Of a stretch of DNA of 64,000 nucleotides, positions 1 to 7,716 are shown piece after piece. The DNA is taken from the NCBI GenBank assembly GCA_947647735.1, contig CANSLJ010000014.1:37364-101363 (forward strand), read 5' to 3'. How positions within the stretch are numbered: the stretch's first letter is position 1; every line of letters begins with the position of its first letter. The stretch comes from an uncultured bacterium. Lineage in GTDB: Bacteria; Bacillota; Clostridia; Lachnospirales; Lachnospiraceae. A program made the translations under genes and the position numbers. The notes under the pieces were generated by a model that worked only from the letters and a program-made list of their open reading frames with translations, was not told where the DNA came from and did not search any database.

Positions 1-150
1 ATTGCCGTCTTTGTCACATACATCTCTCCCTACTACCTCCGGCATCCGCTTCCCCAGCGTGATCCCCATGATCGCCGCCGTATTCGCGATCATACCAGTC
101 GGCAGATCTTCATCGATCACCATAACACATTTTTCATTTTCAAAATTCAT
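1..150 (-). CDS. DUF2000 family protein (N-terminal part, cut by window edge)
   Basis: The minus-strand reading frame opens at an ATG at 148-150 and runs off the left edge without a stop, giving about 50 residues. The start reads MNFENEKCVMVIDEDLPTGM, followed by an IANTAAIMGITLGKR stretch, which is the characteristic N-terminus of DUF2000 proteins. Function of the family is unknown. It is the last visible member of a minus-strand set with the GNAT-like and AraC genes just upstream, and such regulator-DUF2000 pairs are common in Clostridia (family knowledge). The remaining two thirds lie outside the window. Confidence 0.75.
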   Translation of the reverse strand, partial: MNFENEKCVMVIDEDLPTGMIANTAAIMGITLGKRMPEVVGRDVCDKDGN

Positions 151-211
151 GACTGTACCTCCCGTTGCATCATCATTTAATATATTATCTATATTTATAA
201 ATATCTTACGA

Positions 212-643
212 TCAATCTTCTGTTTTTTGATAAACCTGATAAGCGTAAGCTCTGCAAAAACCTGCCTGTCTGTACTCTTCCGGCAGATCCTCCACCCCCG
301 GGATATCGACCACCGTTTGTTCCACTCTTTTATCTCCCGCACCGCATATCCCGACCACTCCGCACCTGCATACCCCATATCCGCAGTCCTCCAGCACCGC
401 GCTCAGATAATAATTGGTATGTTCCACGATACGGAATACACAACCCATCCCGTCCTGCCTGGCAATTTCCTCACATCTCCGTATTTTTTCAGGCGTATCA
501 TCTCTGGCGAATTTATAATACAACGGATAAATGCAGAGATTCCCGCCCGCTTTTTTCAATATCCATCCCTGACAGATCTGTGTCTCCTGCTCCGGAAACA
601 TGCTGATGATCTGCTCCTCCAGCTTTATTGCAGGCTCATTCAT
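212..643 (-). CDS. GNAT-like N-terminal-domain protein, short
   Basis: This 143-residue protein resembles only the N-terminal half of a class of GNAT acetyltransferases: a GWILKKAGGNLCIYPLYY segment, an EKIRRCEEIARQDGMGCVFRI segment and a final GY-rich strand. The acetyl-CoA binding half (RxxGxG/A) is not present, so catalytic activity is doubtful. The start codon overlaps the stop of the AraC gene in an ATGAATGA arrangement, which indicates translational coupling. It may be a sensing or binding domain working with the AraC protein, or a decayed acetyltransferase. No better assignment can be made from sequence alone. Confidence 0.6.
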   Translation of the reverse strand: MNEPAIKLEEQIISMFPEQETQICQGWILKKAGGNLCIYPLYYKFARDDTPEKIRRCEEIARQDGMGCVFRIVEHTNYYLSAVLEDCGYGVCRCGVVGICGAGDKRVEQTVVDIPGVEDLPEEYRQAGFCRAYAYQVYQKTED

Positions 644-1529
644 TCTGTTTTACTCCCTCCGTTTCTGACTGAAGGCATCCATATTCTGCGTTTTCCACCC
701 GTATCTGCCTCTTCTCCCGTCCGTAGAATATCTCCCCGTAGCTCCCCGGCGTCAGCCCGATAAACCGGTTGAAATAATTTGTAAAATGGCTCTGGTCTGA
801 AAATCCGGTCCTGATCGCCGCCTCCAGGGGCTCTGCCCCTTCCGCCAGCAGTTTTTTTGCCTCCCCGATACGAATCGTCTCCAGATACCGGTACGGCGTG
901 ACGCCTTTGGACTTTGTAAAAGCCCGCAACAGCGTTGATCTGCTGAGCCCCGCATAGCGGCAGAGCTGATCCAGATAAATGCGCTCCGAAAAATGCGCCT
1001 CCATATATTTACAGGCTTTTTCAATCTCCTCTCTGCACTCCAAAATACAATGTTCAAAAGGCTTCCCATACTTTTCGATCAACCGCGAGATCAAAAGCAG
1101 TAACGCCTCCTCCTTCCCGAAACCGCCCGTTCCTTTCATCACCATCCTGTGAAGCCTCCCCAGATAGCACCCTGCTTCCTCATCCTCTATCACATGCTCC
1201 GAAAATCCCGGCAGCTCCCGCTTCCCCGTCACTTCCTCCACCAGATCCAGCATAACATCCTTCGCGATATTGATGCCGCGATAGTCAAAACTCCCGCCGT
1301 CACTCTGCACGCAGCCGTGATTGTCCCCGGGATTGAACAGTACGATACTGCCCTTCCTGATCAAATACTCCTTATTCCAACAGGAAAGTACGCGCATCCC
1401 GCCCTCCACAAACCCTATCACATAATATTCGTGAAAATGGTTCGGAAACGCCTGCATGATCCCCTCAAAGCGATAGGCTTCTATCCGCAATTCCTCATCA
1501 TAGACAACTGTTTTTCTTTCTTTTTTCAT
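636..1529 (-). CDS. AraC family transcriptional regulator
   Basis: A 297-residue regulator. Residues about 10-100 form a cupin-like AraC sensing domain (FPNHFHEYYVIGFVEGG, then a FNPGDNHG motif). Residues about 170-270 carry the paired helix-turn-helix of AraC/XylS proteins, with a first helix region LCRYAGLSRSTLLRAF and the typical GFSDQSHFTNYFNRFIGLTP signature. An AAGGAGA ribosome site precedes the ATG. It heads a minus-strand operon with the GNAT-like protein and DUF2000 protein, which it probably controls. The inducer cannot be read from the sequence. Confidence 0.9.
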   Translation of the reverse strand: MKKERKTVVYDEELRIEAYRFEGIMQAFPNHFHEYYVIGFVEGGMRVLSCWNKEYLIRKGSIVLFNPGDNHGCVQSDGGSFDYRGINIAKDVMLDLVEEVTGKRELPGFSEHVIEDEEAGCYLGRLHRMVMKGTGGFGKEEALLLLISRLIEKYGKPFEHCILECREEIEKACKYMEAHFSERIYLDQLCRYAGLSRSTLLRAFTKSKGVTPYRYLETIRIGEAKKLLAEGAEPLEAAIRTGFSDQSHFTNYFNRFIGLTPGSYGEIFYGREKRQIRVENAEYGCLQSETEGVKQNE

Positions 1530-1659
1530 GTGGATCTCCTTTTTGTTATCAATATTCTATCGCTTATTTTTTCTGACGTCTTGTAAAATATCTTCATTTT
1601 TAACCTTCCATCTGCCCAAACGATGATACCACGTTCAACAGGCTATCCTCGTATATATC

Positions 1660-1700
1660 GAGAAAAGCCCCGCCGGACATTCCAACCGGCAGGGCTTCCT
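1660..1700 (-). terminator. Intrinsic terminator of the DUF4869-ATPase pair
   Basis: An 11-bp stem (1666-1676 with 1686-1696, one G-U pair) and a 9-nt loop are followed on the minus strand by a T-rich stretch. It lies about 50 bp past the stop of the ATPase gene and separates it from the AraC gene. Confidence 0.75.
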
Positions 1701-1748
1701 TTTCTTAGCATCTGTTATTCTCACTATATAATTTATGTCATCTTCCAC

Positions 1749-2717
1749 CTATCTCAAATCAATCCCTTTCATCACCGCCAAAATCCTATCTGAAACTTTT
1801 TCCTGCAGATAAGCCGGATTTAACTGTCTCTTCGCATATTTTAAATAACTGTCCTGTGTGCTTTGAACCAGCTTTGTTGTAAAATACCGCTCCCAGCTAA
1901 AATATTTTTCGCTCTCAATATGATTCTCCGGATGCTCCAGTATTTCTGCAACACTGCCATCCTCTATCAGCCCGGATTTCAAAATCAGCCACTCAAAAGA
2001 TTCCGGCAGGTAAAGAACTATATTGGGATGATTCTTGATGAGCCTCATCAACTTTTCCATTTCGGAACCGAATGCCGCGCCATCCGCTATCACTAAAGTT
2101 TTCTCATCCGGGCTCTTTACAATAACTGTAAAAATATTAGATTTTCCATGTGCACTGAAACAGGCGATCCGTCCATTCTCCCTACAGACATTCTCAAAAA
2201 ATTGAAATCCGGCATTGGAATCTTCCGTTATCACTCTCTCAGGTTTTACTGCCTGATCATAATCTGACACCTGATATAAACGGTAAAACTCGTTGTAAGT
2301 GCGCTTTAAAGTCCCGTACTTTCCGGAATTGCGGATGCCATAAATTTCATCTACACTATACGGAAGCGATGGAACGCCCTCTCTCGTCACAATAACATAA
2401 TAGTTATCCGTATCACTGATCGCAGAGGCAAAATCATCACTCATAACAAACTCATTTCCCTCATCTATAAAAACAATGCTATCCTGTATCATGGAAAGCT
2501 GTCCGCTCCATGTACGCCCTTCCAGCACGGCACACTCCTTATCACAGGTAAGTTCTACGCCGCTTGCCTCCCCATTCTCATAATGTTCGCGTACCATATC
2601 AATAAGTGCCGTTTTCCCGGTTGCGCTGTCCCCGCGAATCATGGTAATATTTCTTCTGATTTCAAAATCGTATCGAATGCGCTTGTTTTGTACGATGATC
2701 CTATGCATTCCTTTCAT
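1749..2717 (-). CDS. P-loop ATPase of unknown function
   Basis: About 322 residues. A Walker A motif, GDSATGKTAL, lies near residue 30, and a Walker B-like hydrophobic strand ending in acid residues, SIVFIDEGNEF, near residue 85, so it should bind and hydrolyse a nucleotide. The rest is unfamiliar: no membrane segments, no DNA-binding motif. The ATG at 2715-2717 was preferred because an AAGAGGTGG ribosome site sits 5 nt upstream; a GTG three codons earlier is possible. The DUF4869 gene ends 12 bp upstream, so the two are surely co-transcribed. Role unknown; a regulatory or housekeeping ATPase pair is as likely as a defence function. Confidence 0.7.
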   Translation of the reverse strand: MKGMHRIIVQNKRIRYDFEIRRNITMIRGDSATGKTALIDMVREHYENGEASGVELTCDKECAVLEGRTWSGQLSMIQDSIVFIDEGNEFVMSDDFASAISDTDNYYVIVTREGVPSLPYSVDEIYGIRNSGKYGTLKRTYNEFYRLYQVSDYDQAVKPERVITEDSNAGFQFFENVCRENGRIACFSAHGKSNIFTVIVKSPDEKTLVIADGAAFGSEMEKLMRLIKNHPNIVLYLPESFEWLILKSGLIEDGSVAEILEHPENHIESEKYFSWERYFTTKLVQSTQDSYLKYAKRQLNPAYLQEKVSDRILAVMKGIDLR

Positions 2718-2729
2718 ATTCGCCACCTC

Positions 2730-3167
2730 TTACACATATAAACCGGCAATGGGCACCAGTTCCCTCATGCTGTGGACGATCTGATTCGTATTCAAAATAC
2801 AGATATCAAACGTACCCTCTCCGAAGTCCATCAGATGCCGCAGGTTAATTGTCAGTTCATCCATCCTGGCCAGCCTCAATATCCATCCGGCGCAATTATC
2901 TCCACAGGCAGAAGCATTAAACACTTTAGAACGCTCATTCTTCATCAGTATCAATGTTTTTACACCCCCTGAAAGGGAAACAGGAGGGATCTTTCCCATA
3001 ACAGGACTGTCAATCACGGCACTATCCAAAACTATGGACTTATCTACATCCAGTATCATCTCCCTTGCAACAGGATCGGTGATCCATTCATCTTCATATA
3101 CATTTTTAAAATACACCGACGTATTAAAAACAGCTTCCGGCATATTTCCATAATAAATATTGAGCAT
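2730..3167 (-). CDS. DUF4869 domain protein
   Basis: About 145 residues matching, by recall, the DUF4869 family: a start MLNIYYGNMPEAVFNTSVYF, a YEDEWITDP motif, a run DSPVMGKIPPVSLSGGVKTL, and a conserved CGDNCAGWI segment that contains two cysteines. The ATG at 3165-3167 is preferred because the family starts MLNI and because it gives a 9-nt gap after GGGAGG. The conserved LSGGVKTLIL segment is followed by M and acidic/basic residues. Function unknown. The tight pairing with the downstream P-loop ATPase suggests partner proteins. Confidence 0.7.
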   Translation of the reverse strand: MLNIYYGNMPEAVFNTSVYFKNVYEDEWITDPVAREMILDVDKSIVLDSAVIDSPVMGKIPPVSLSGGVKTLILMKNERSKVFNASACGDNCAGWILRLARMDELTINLRHLMDFGEGTFDICILNTNQIVHSMRELVPIAGLYV

Positions 3168-3270
3168 TCCCATGCACCTCCCTGATCAATCAACTCCCCT
3201 TAAATCCCAATCCATATATCATTATAACACAGGGCATGCAATTCTAAAATCGAATTATAATTATTTTTAA

Positions 3271-3304
3271 AGCCCTGCTGAATATGATATCCTGCAGGGC
3301 TTTT
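3271..3304 (-). terminator. Intrinsic terminator after the EIIBCA gene (bidirectional)
   Basis: An 8-bp perfect stem (3271-3278 with 3294-3301) is flanked by T-rich sequence on both strands. On the minus strand it lies about 70 bp past the PTS gene stop, and it insulates that gene from the DUF4869 promoter region. Confidence 0.7.
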
Positions 3305-3373
3305 CACCTATCATTTATTAAATTTCATTCTTCTCGCTAACGCTCATTATATAATATCTTTATATACCGCACC

Positions 3374-5287
3374 TCACGCCTCCACAGCGATCACTCTCTC
3401 CATCTGCTTCACTGCGCCGGTCTTCACAACCTCGCACTTCTGATACTCATCACTGTTTGTCAGAAGTACCGCGACCGTTGTGCTAAATCCTGCAGCCTTG
3501 ATCTTCTCAATATCAAACTCGATCAGCTTCTGGCCTTTTTTCACCTTTTCTCCTTCAGCCACCAGAAGTTTAAAACCATCGCCGTTCATCTTCACCGTGT
3601 CCACGCCCACATGGATCAGAAGCTCCATCGCGCCGGGGCCTGTGATGCCCACCGCATGACAGGTGTCTGTCACAGAAGATATTTCTCCGTCATAAGGCGC
3701 AACGACCTCACCGGTCTCCGGTTCGATTCCCACACCATCTCCCAAAACCCCTGACGCAAAAGTCTCATCCGGAATACTTTCTCTGGGGATCACATTTCCC
3801 TGCACCGGCGCATAGATCACCGTCTCCGCACTCTCTGAAACTGCTTCTGCTGTTTCTGCCGCAACTGCCGTCTCTTTCTGCTCCGGCTCCTTCTTCGCCT
3901 GAGGCTCCTCATCCTTGTAGCCGAACATCCATGTCAGCACGAACGCAACGCCAACCGAGATCACCATCATCAAAATATACTGCACCGGCATGCTCAGACA
4001 GAGCAGGACACCGAACAGTCCCGTCACGCCGGTTCCGCTTGCTCCAAGCTGTGTGATGGATGCAAACAGCGCACCGCAGGCTCCGCCGATACAACCGCAG
4101 ATAAAGGGTTTAAAATAGCGCATGTTCACACCGAAGATAGCCGGTTCCGTGATACCCATGAAGGCACTGAATGCGGAGGGAAGCGCCATTGATTTTGTCT
4201 TTTTGTTCTTTGTCTTCAATGCCACCGCCAGTGTCGCCGCGCCCTGTGCCAGATTTGCCGCGGATGCCAGAGGCAGCCAGTATGTAACGCCGTACTTCGC
4301 AAGCTGTCCCACGTCGATGATCGTGTACATATGGTGGATGCCGGCAACCACCGTCGGCGCGTAAAAAGCACCCATGATAAAACTTCCTATGCCAAGGGGC
4401 AGCGCGATCAGCCACTGGATACCGTCGATGATGCTGTTCTCGATCACGACAAACACAGGACCGATAATGGAATAGGTCAGATAGCCTGTCACAAATACGC
4501 TCACCAGAGGCGTCACAAACAGATCGAACATCTCCGGTACAACCTTGTGGAGGCGCTTCTCGATAAAGCACATCACCCACACGGCGATGATGACCGGGAT
4601 AACATGCCCCTGATAACCGATCAGATCGATCTCATACAGCCCGAACCACACGCTCTGCCTTACCTGAACGCCCTCCGTTGCCACCGTCCAGGCATTCTGC
4701 AGATTCGGATGGATCATCAGCATACCGATGACCGCACCCAGATACGGGTTGCCGCCGAAAGCCTTCGCCGCGCTGTAGGCGATCAGGATCGGCAGGAAGG
4801 TATACGCCACATTGCTGAACAGGTTCGCAAAAACAAAGATGGAACCGCTTGTATCGATGGACAAAAATCCGTTATTCACCATGAAGTTCAAAGCTTCCAT
4901 GATACCCATCAAAAAACCGCTGGCAACGATCGCCGGAATGATCGGCACAAAGATATCGCCCAGAGTTTTGATCGCCCGCTTGAAAATATTCTGCTGCGCC
5001 GCAGCCGCCTGCTTTACCTCCGCCTTTGTGGCAGCCGACAGACCGGAAACCTGCAAAAACTCATCGTACACTTTATTGACTGTTCCTGTTCCAAGAATGA
5101 TCTGAAGCTGTCCGGATGCAAAAAACACACCTTTCACGCCCTCGATCTCTTCCACAGCCTTGCTGTCACACTTTTCATTGTCCCCTATCACCAGACGCAG
5201 ACGTGTCGCACAATGTGCTGCGGAAACCAGATTTTCTTTTTTTCCTACTTTGTCGTAGATCTCTTCCGCGACTTTCCTGTAATCCAT
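3374..5287 (-). CDS. PTS transporter EIIBCA, glucose superfamily, sucrose/trehalose-like
   Basis: A 637-residue three-domain sugar phosphotransferase permease. EIIB is N-terminal (residues 1-85) with the phosphocysteine in CATRLRL. EIIC (about 100-460) is a polytopic membrane domain with the GITEPAIFG motif typical of the ScrA/TreB branch. A charged linker follows, then EIIA-Glc (about 490-635), with the phosphohistidine in ELLIHVGVDTVKMNG. The start at 5285-5287 follows AGAGGAAG; a longer frame from 5317 lacks as good a site. It lies 110 bp past the MBL hydrolase gene and is probably co-transcribed with it from the operator-bearing promoter near 6340. No sugar-phosphate hydrolase of the usual GH32 or GH13 type sits nearby, so the substrate is open. 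Confidence 0.9.
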   Translation of the reverse strand: MDYRKVAEEIYDKVGKKENLVSAAHCATRLRLVIGDNEKCDSKAVEEIEGVKGVFFASGQLQIILGTGTVNKVYDEFLQVSGLSAATKAEVKQAAAAQQNIFKRAIKTLGDIFVPIIPAIVASGFLMGIMEALNFMVNNGFLSIDTSGSIFVFANLFSNVAYTFLPILIAYSAAKAFGGNPYLGAVIGMLMIHPNLQNAWTVATEGVQVRQSVWFGLYEIDLIGYQGHVIPVIIAVWVMCFIEKRLHKVVPEMFDLFVTPLVSVFVTGYLTYSIIGPVFVVIENSIIDGIQWLIALPLGIGSFIMGAFYAPTVVAGIHHMYTIIDVGQLAKYGVTYWLPLASAANLAQGAATLAVALKTKNKKTKSMALPSAFSAFMGITEPAIFGVNMRYFKPFICGCIGGACGALFASITQLGASGTGVTGLFGVLLCLSMPVQYILMMVISVGVAFVLTWMFGYKDEEPQAKKEPEQKETAVAAETAEAVSESAETVIYAPVQGNVIPRESIPDETFASGVLGDGVGIEPETGEVVAPYDGEISSVTDTCHAVGITGPGAMELLIHVGVDTVKMNGDGFKLLVAEGEKVKKGQKLIEFDIEKIKAAGFSTTVAVLLTNSDEYQKCEVVKTGAVKQMERVIAVEA

Positions 5288-5397
5288 ATCTTCCTCTCTT
5301 TCCATGCCGCTCGGCATTATTTTTATTTTCCGCCGCAGGTTCCTCTCCGGATAGCGCCACGGCCTGTTTTCACATCCGTATTTCTCAGACGATCCCG

Positions 5398-6231
5398 CTA
5401 AAATGATACCTTCATGCCATCATAGGAAGCGATCATCCCATGCTCCCCGGCGAATGCCTCCAGTTCCCCATGCGTCATCTTCCCGTTATGAGAAAAATGA
5501 TTGATCACCTTCACCGTATCCTTGCCGATGCATCCCTTTTCCTCCAGCATCCCGGCAAATCTGATATCATCGAGCAGTCCCATATGATAACCGTCAATCT
5601 GTTTCATCCCCATCGTCGCATCCAGCGATATCAGATCGTATTTTCGGGAAAAAATACACTCCCAGGCTTCCCCGCTCAGGTTCATCCCCGTATCGTGCCC
5701 GTACAAAAGGCACTTCCCGTCTTTCTCGATAATGTAGATGTAACAGGTCTCCCTCTTATCATGATCCGCAGGAACCGGGATGATATGATACCCCTCCGCC
5801 GTGAAATCTCCAAAAGGCGCAAGCCGCACAAACCGAACCGCATCATCCAGCGGATGCACTTTAAACCGGTCGATCAGCACCGCATCATAAAACGCCTTCT
5901 CCACAGCCTCATTCCCGTACACATACAGCATCCCCTTCGCCTGATGCCCGAAATGCTCATGTCGATGGATCAGCTCAACAGGAAAAAAATGATCCATATG
6001 GGAATGCGTCACCAGCAGATGATTGATCTCCCCGAGCTTCAGGGAATAACGCAGGGCATGCGTGTAAGTATCCGGCGGAAGATCTATCAAAATCCTCCCG
6101 TCTATGATCGACTGTGTTCTCGTGCGGAGTTCCTTTCCTCCCGTCTCCCTCGCCCGCCTGCAGATATCACAATCACAGAATAACGCCGGCAACCCTTCCG
6201 CCGCTGCCGTTCCGAGATATTGTATCTCCAT
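5398..6231 (-). CDS. MBL-fold metallo-hydrolase, PhnP-like
   Basis: A 277-residue metallo-beta-lactamase-fold enzyme. Visible metal ligands are the HSHMDH motif (near residue 77), a histidine in PVPADHD, the aspartate of YGHDTG, and a C-terminal histidine in INHFSHNG. An N-terminal CDCDICRRA segment resembles the structural-zinc cysteines of PhnP-like phosphodiesterases. An AGGAGGG site precedes the ATG. It is the first gene after a LacI-type operator and precedes the PTS permease. It could hydrolyse a cyclic phosphodiester or lactone formed from the imported sugar phosphate; that is inference from context only. Confidence 0.8.
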   Translation of the reverse strand: MEIQYLGTAAAEGLPALFCDCDICRRARETGGKELRTRTQSIIDGRILIDLPPDTYTHALRYSLKLGEINHLLVTHSHMDHFFPVELIHRHEHFGHQAKGMLYVYGNEAVEKAFYDAVLIDRFKVHPLDDAVRFVRLAPFGDFTAEGYHIIPVPADHDKRETCYIYIIEKDGKCLLYGHDTGMNLSGEAWECIFSRKYDLISLDATMGMKQIDGYHMGLLDDIRFAGMLEEKGCIGKDTVKVINHFSHNGKMTHGELEAFAGEHGMIASYDGMKVSF

Positions 6232-6297
6232 AGTTCCCTCCCTCCTGTCTTTTTCTATATTATTTTACTTCTCTCATATACCATATCGCACTTTTGA

Positions 6298-6364
6298 TTA
6301 CCGGTTATGTAACCGATTAAGTAACCGGTAACTTTATGCTATCACGACATCCACTATCTGTCAA
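6298..6364 (-). promoter_or_regulatory. Promoter and double LacI operator of the MBL-PTS operon
   Basis: On the minus strand a TTGACA -35 box (6359-6364) and TAGCAT -10 box (6336-6341) are 17 bp apart. Directly downstream, 6298-6331 holds a perfect 10-bp inverted repeat (TTACCGGTTA and TAACCGGTAA, 14 bp apart). This can be read as two overlapping LacI-type sites of the form GGTTAnnTAACC. A repressor bound here would block transcription start. A related site lies upstream of the lacI-type gene at 6567-6588. Confidence 0.75.
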
Positions 6365-6400
6365 TATTTTTTATTAATTTTTTGTTATAACGAATACGCA

Positions 6401-6536
6401 GACTGTGTGGAAATTAATTTCTTAAGGAGCCTCTTAAAAAACGCCGGCACTTAGCGAGGTCCTTTCGAGCTTAGTGTCCGCTGCGTTTTTTACGAAGCGA
6501 GAGCGCGGCGACGAAGAAATTAATTTCCACACAGTC
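6401..6536. repeat. Dispersed palindromic repeat element, copy 1
   Basis: A perfect 23-bp inverted repeat (6401-6423 and 6514-6536) encloses about 90 bp. The inner part, read on the minus strand, matches the core of a second element at 20024-20150: both contain CGCTCTCGCT, then AACGCAGCGGAC, CTAAG, CTC, CTAAG and GCCGGCGTTT in the same order and spacing. The outer stems of the two copies are unrelated. It sits between the two LacI-type operators. No open reading frame is evident. Confidence 0.8.
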
Positions 6537-6566
6537 GGACGGTTCACCAATCCCCCCATAAAATAA

Positions 6567-6627
6567 GAACCGGTCACATAACCAGTTCCTGTTTCAGATT
6601 GATTTTCCCTCCCCATACTGCTATACT
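6567..6627 (+). promoter_or_regulatory. Operator and promoter of the LacI regulator gene
   Basis: A quasi-palindrome at 6567-6588 matches the operator half sites found at 6298-6331 (GGTTATGTGACC against GGTTATGTAACC on the other strand). It is followed by a -35 box TTGATT (6599-6604), a 17-bp spacer and a -10 box TATACT (6622-6627). The arrangement suggests autoregulation. Confidence 0.75.
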
Positions 6628-6679
6628 AAAGCCAGTACCCCCCTGTTCACCGTTCTATCAAATTGTAAGAGGAAATAAC

Positions 6680-7705
6680 ATGACGCAGAAAAAAGTAACA
6701 TTTGACGATATCGCCAGATATACCAACTTCTCAAAGACAACCATCTCCCGGTATTTCAACGATCCGGACTCCCTCACCGTAAAAAATCAGGACATCATCG
6801 CAAAGGCGCTGGTGGATCTGAATTATCAGGAAAACAAGCTGGCAAAAGTCCTTGCCAACGGCAAAAGCGAATTTATCGGCATCATCGTTCCCAACCTGTA
6901 TCTGGACTATTACGCCGAAATGCTGAACCAGATCCTGAACACTTACGAGGACTTCGGTTACAAATTCCTCGTCTTTGTCAGCAAGAACAGCGAAGAGACG
7001 GAGCGAAGATATATTCAGGAGCTCCTCGCCTATAAGATCGAGGGCATGATCATCTTAAGCCACACGATCTCCTCCAGAGAGCTTGCCTCCTACGATATCC
7101 CCATTGTCACCATCGAGCGGGAAGATGCGTATGTAAACAGTGTAAACACCGACAATTACATGGGTGCCGTGCAGGCAACCAGCCTGCTGTATAAAAACGA
7201 CTGTGATATCCTGGTGCATATCAATTCCGTCGTCCGGAAGGAAGTGCCCGCCTATGGGCGCATTCAGGGCTTTCAGGATATCTGCAGGGAGCACAACCTC
7301 CAAAACGAGCTGATCCTCAGGGATCTCGGACACTCCCATCAGGAGATCCACCGCTCCATGCTGGAGATCTACGAATATCTGAATAAAAAATATCCGCATC
7401 AGAAAAAGGGACTGTTTATGGCAAATGATACCCATGCCAACAGCATGCTGAACATCATCTTCCGGGATCACGGAACCTGGCCGGACGAATACCGCATCAT
7501 CGGTTTCGATGACTCCCCCATCGCGGCACAGGCGATCATCCCCACCAGCAGCGTGGGACAGCAGATCGATAAAATAGCATACGAAGCGGTGGAACTGCTG
7601 GTATCGCTGATGAGCGAGCGGAAAAAACGCCGCCCTAAGCCTCAGACGGAACTGATCCATAAGAATGTGACGCCCATACTGGTCAGAAGGGAAACGACAG
7701 GGTGA
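6680..7705 (+). CDS. LacI family transcriptional regulator
   Basis: A 341-residue regulator. The N-terminal helix-turn-helix (TFDDIARYTNFSKTTISRYF, residues 5-24) is the LacI type, followed by the hinge YQENKLAKVLANG. The periplasmic-binding-protein-like core spans residues 62-330 (IGIIVPNLYLDYYAEML). The start at 6680 follows AAGAGGAA; an in-frame ATG at 6599 falls on the -35 box and is rejected. It is divergent from the MBL-PTS operon and shares operator sequence with it, so it is very likely the local sugar-responsive repressor. Confidence 0.92.
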   Translation: MTQKKVTFDDIARYTNFSKTTISRYFNDPDSLTVKNQDIIAKALVDLNYQENKLAKVLANGKSEFIGIIVPNLYLDYYAEMLNQILNTYEDFGYKFLVFVSKNSEETERRYIQELLAYKIEGMIILSHTISSRELASYDIPIVTIEREDAYVNSVNTDNYMGAVQATSLLYKNDCDILVHINSVVRKEVPAYGRIQGFQDICREHNLQNELILRDLGHSHQEIHRSMLEIYEYLNKKYPHQKKGLFMANDTHANSMLNIIFRDHGTWPDEYRIIGFDDSPIAAQAIIPTSSVGQQIDKIAYEAVELLVSLMSERKKRRPKPQTELIHKNVTPILVRRETTG

Positions 7706-7716
7706 CACCTGTCGTT
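7693..7716. terminator. Hairpin between convergent lacI-type and GH25 genes
   Basis: A 9-bp perfect stem with a 6-nt loop spans the stop codon of the regulator and the end of the minus-strand lysozyme gene. It lacks a clear T tract, so terminator activity is uncertain. Confidence 0.4.

Noticed and set aside
4331-5401. 356-codon plus-strand frame opposite the PTS gene
   Set aside because: It is a shadow of EIIBCA with no start context or motif.
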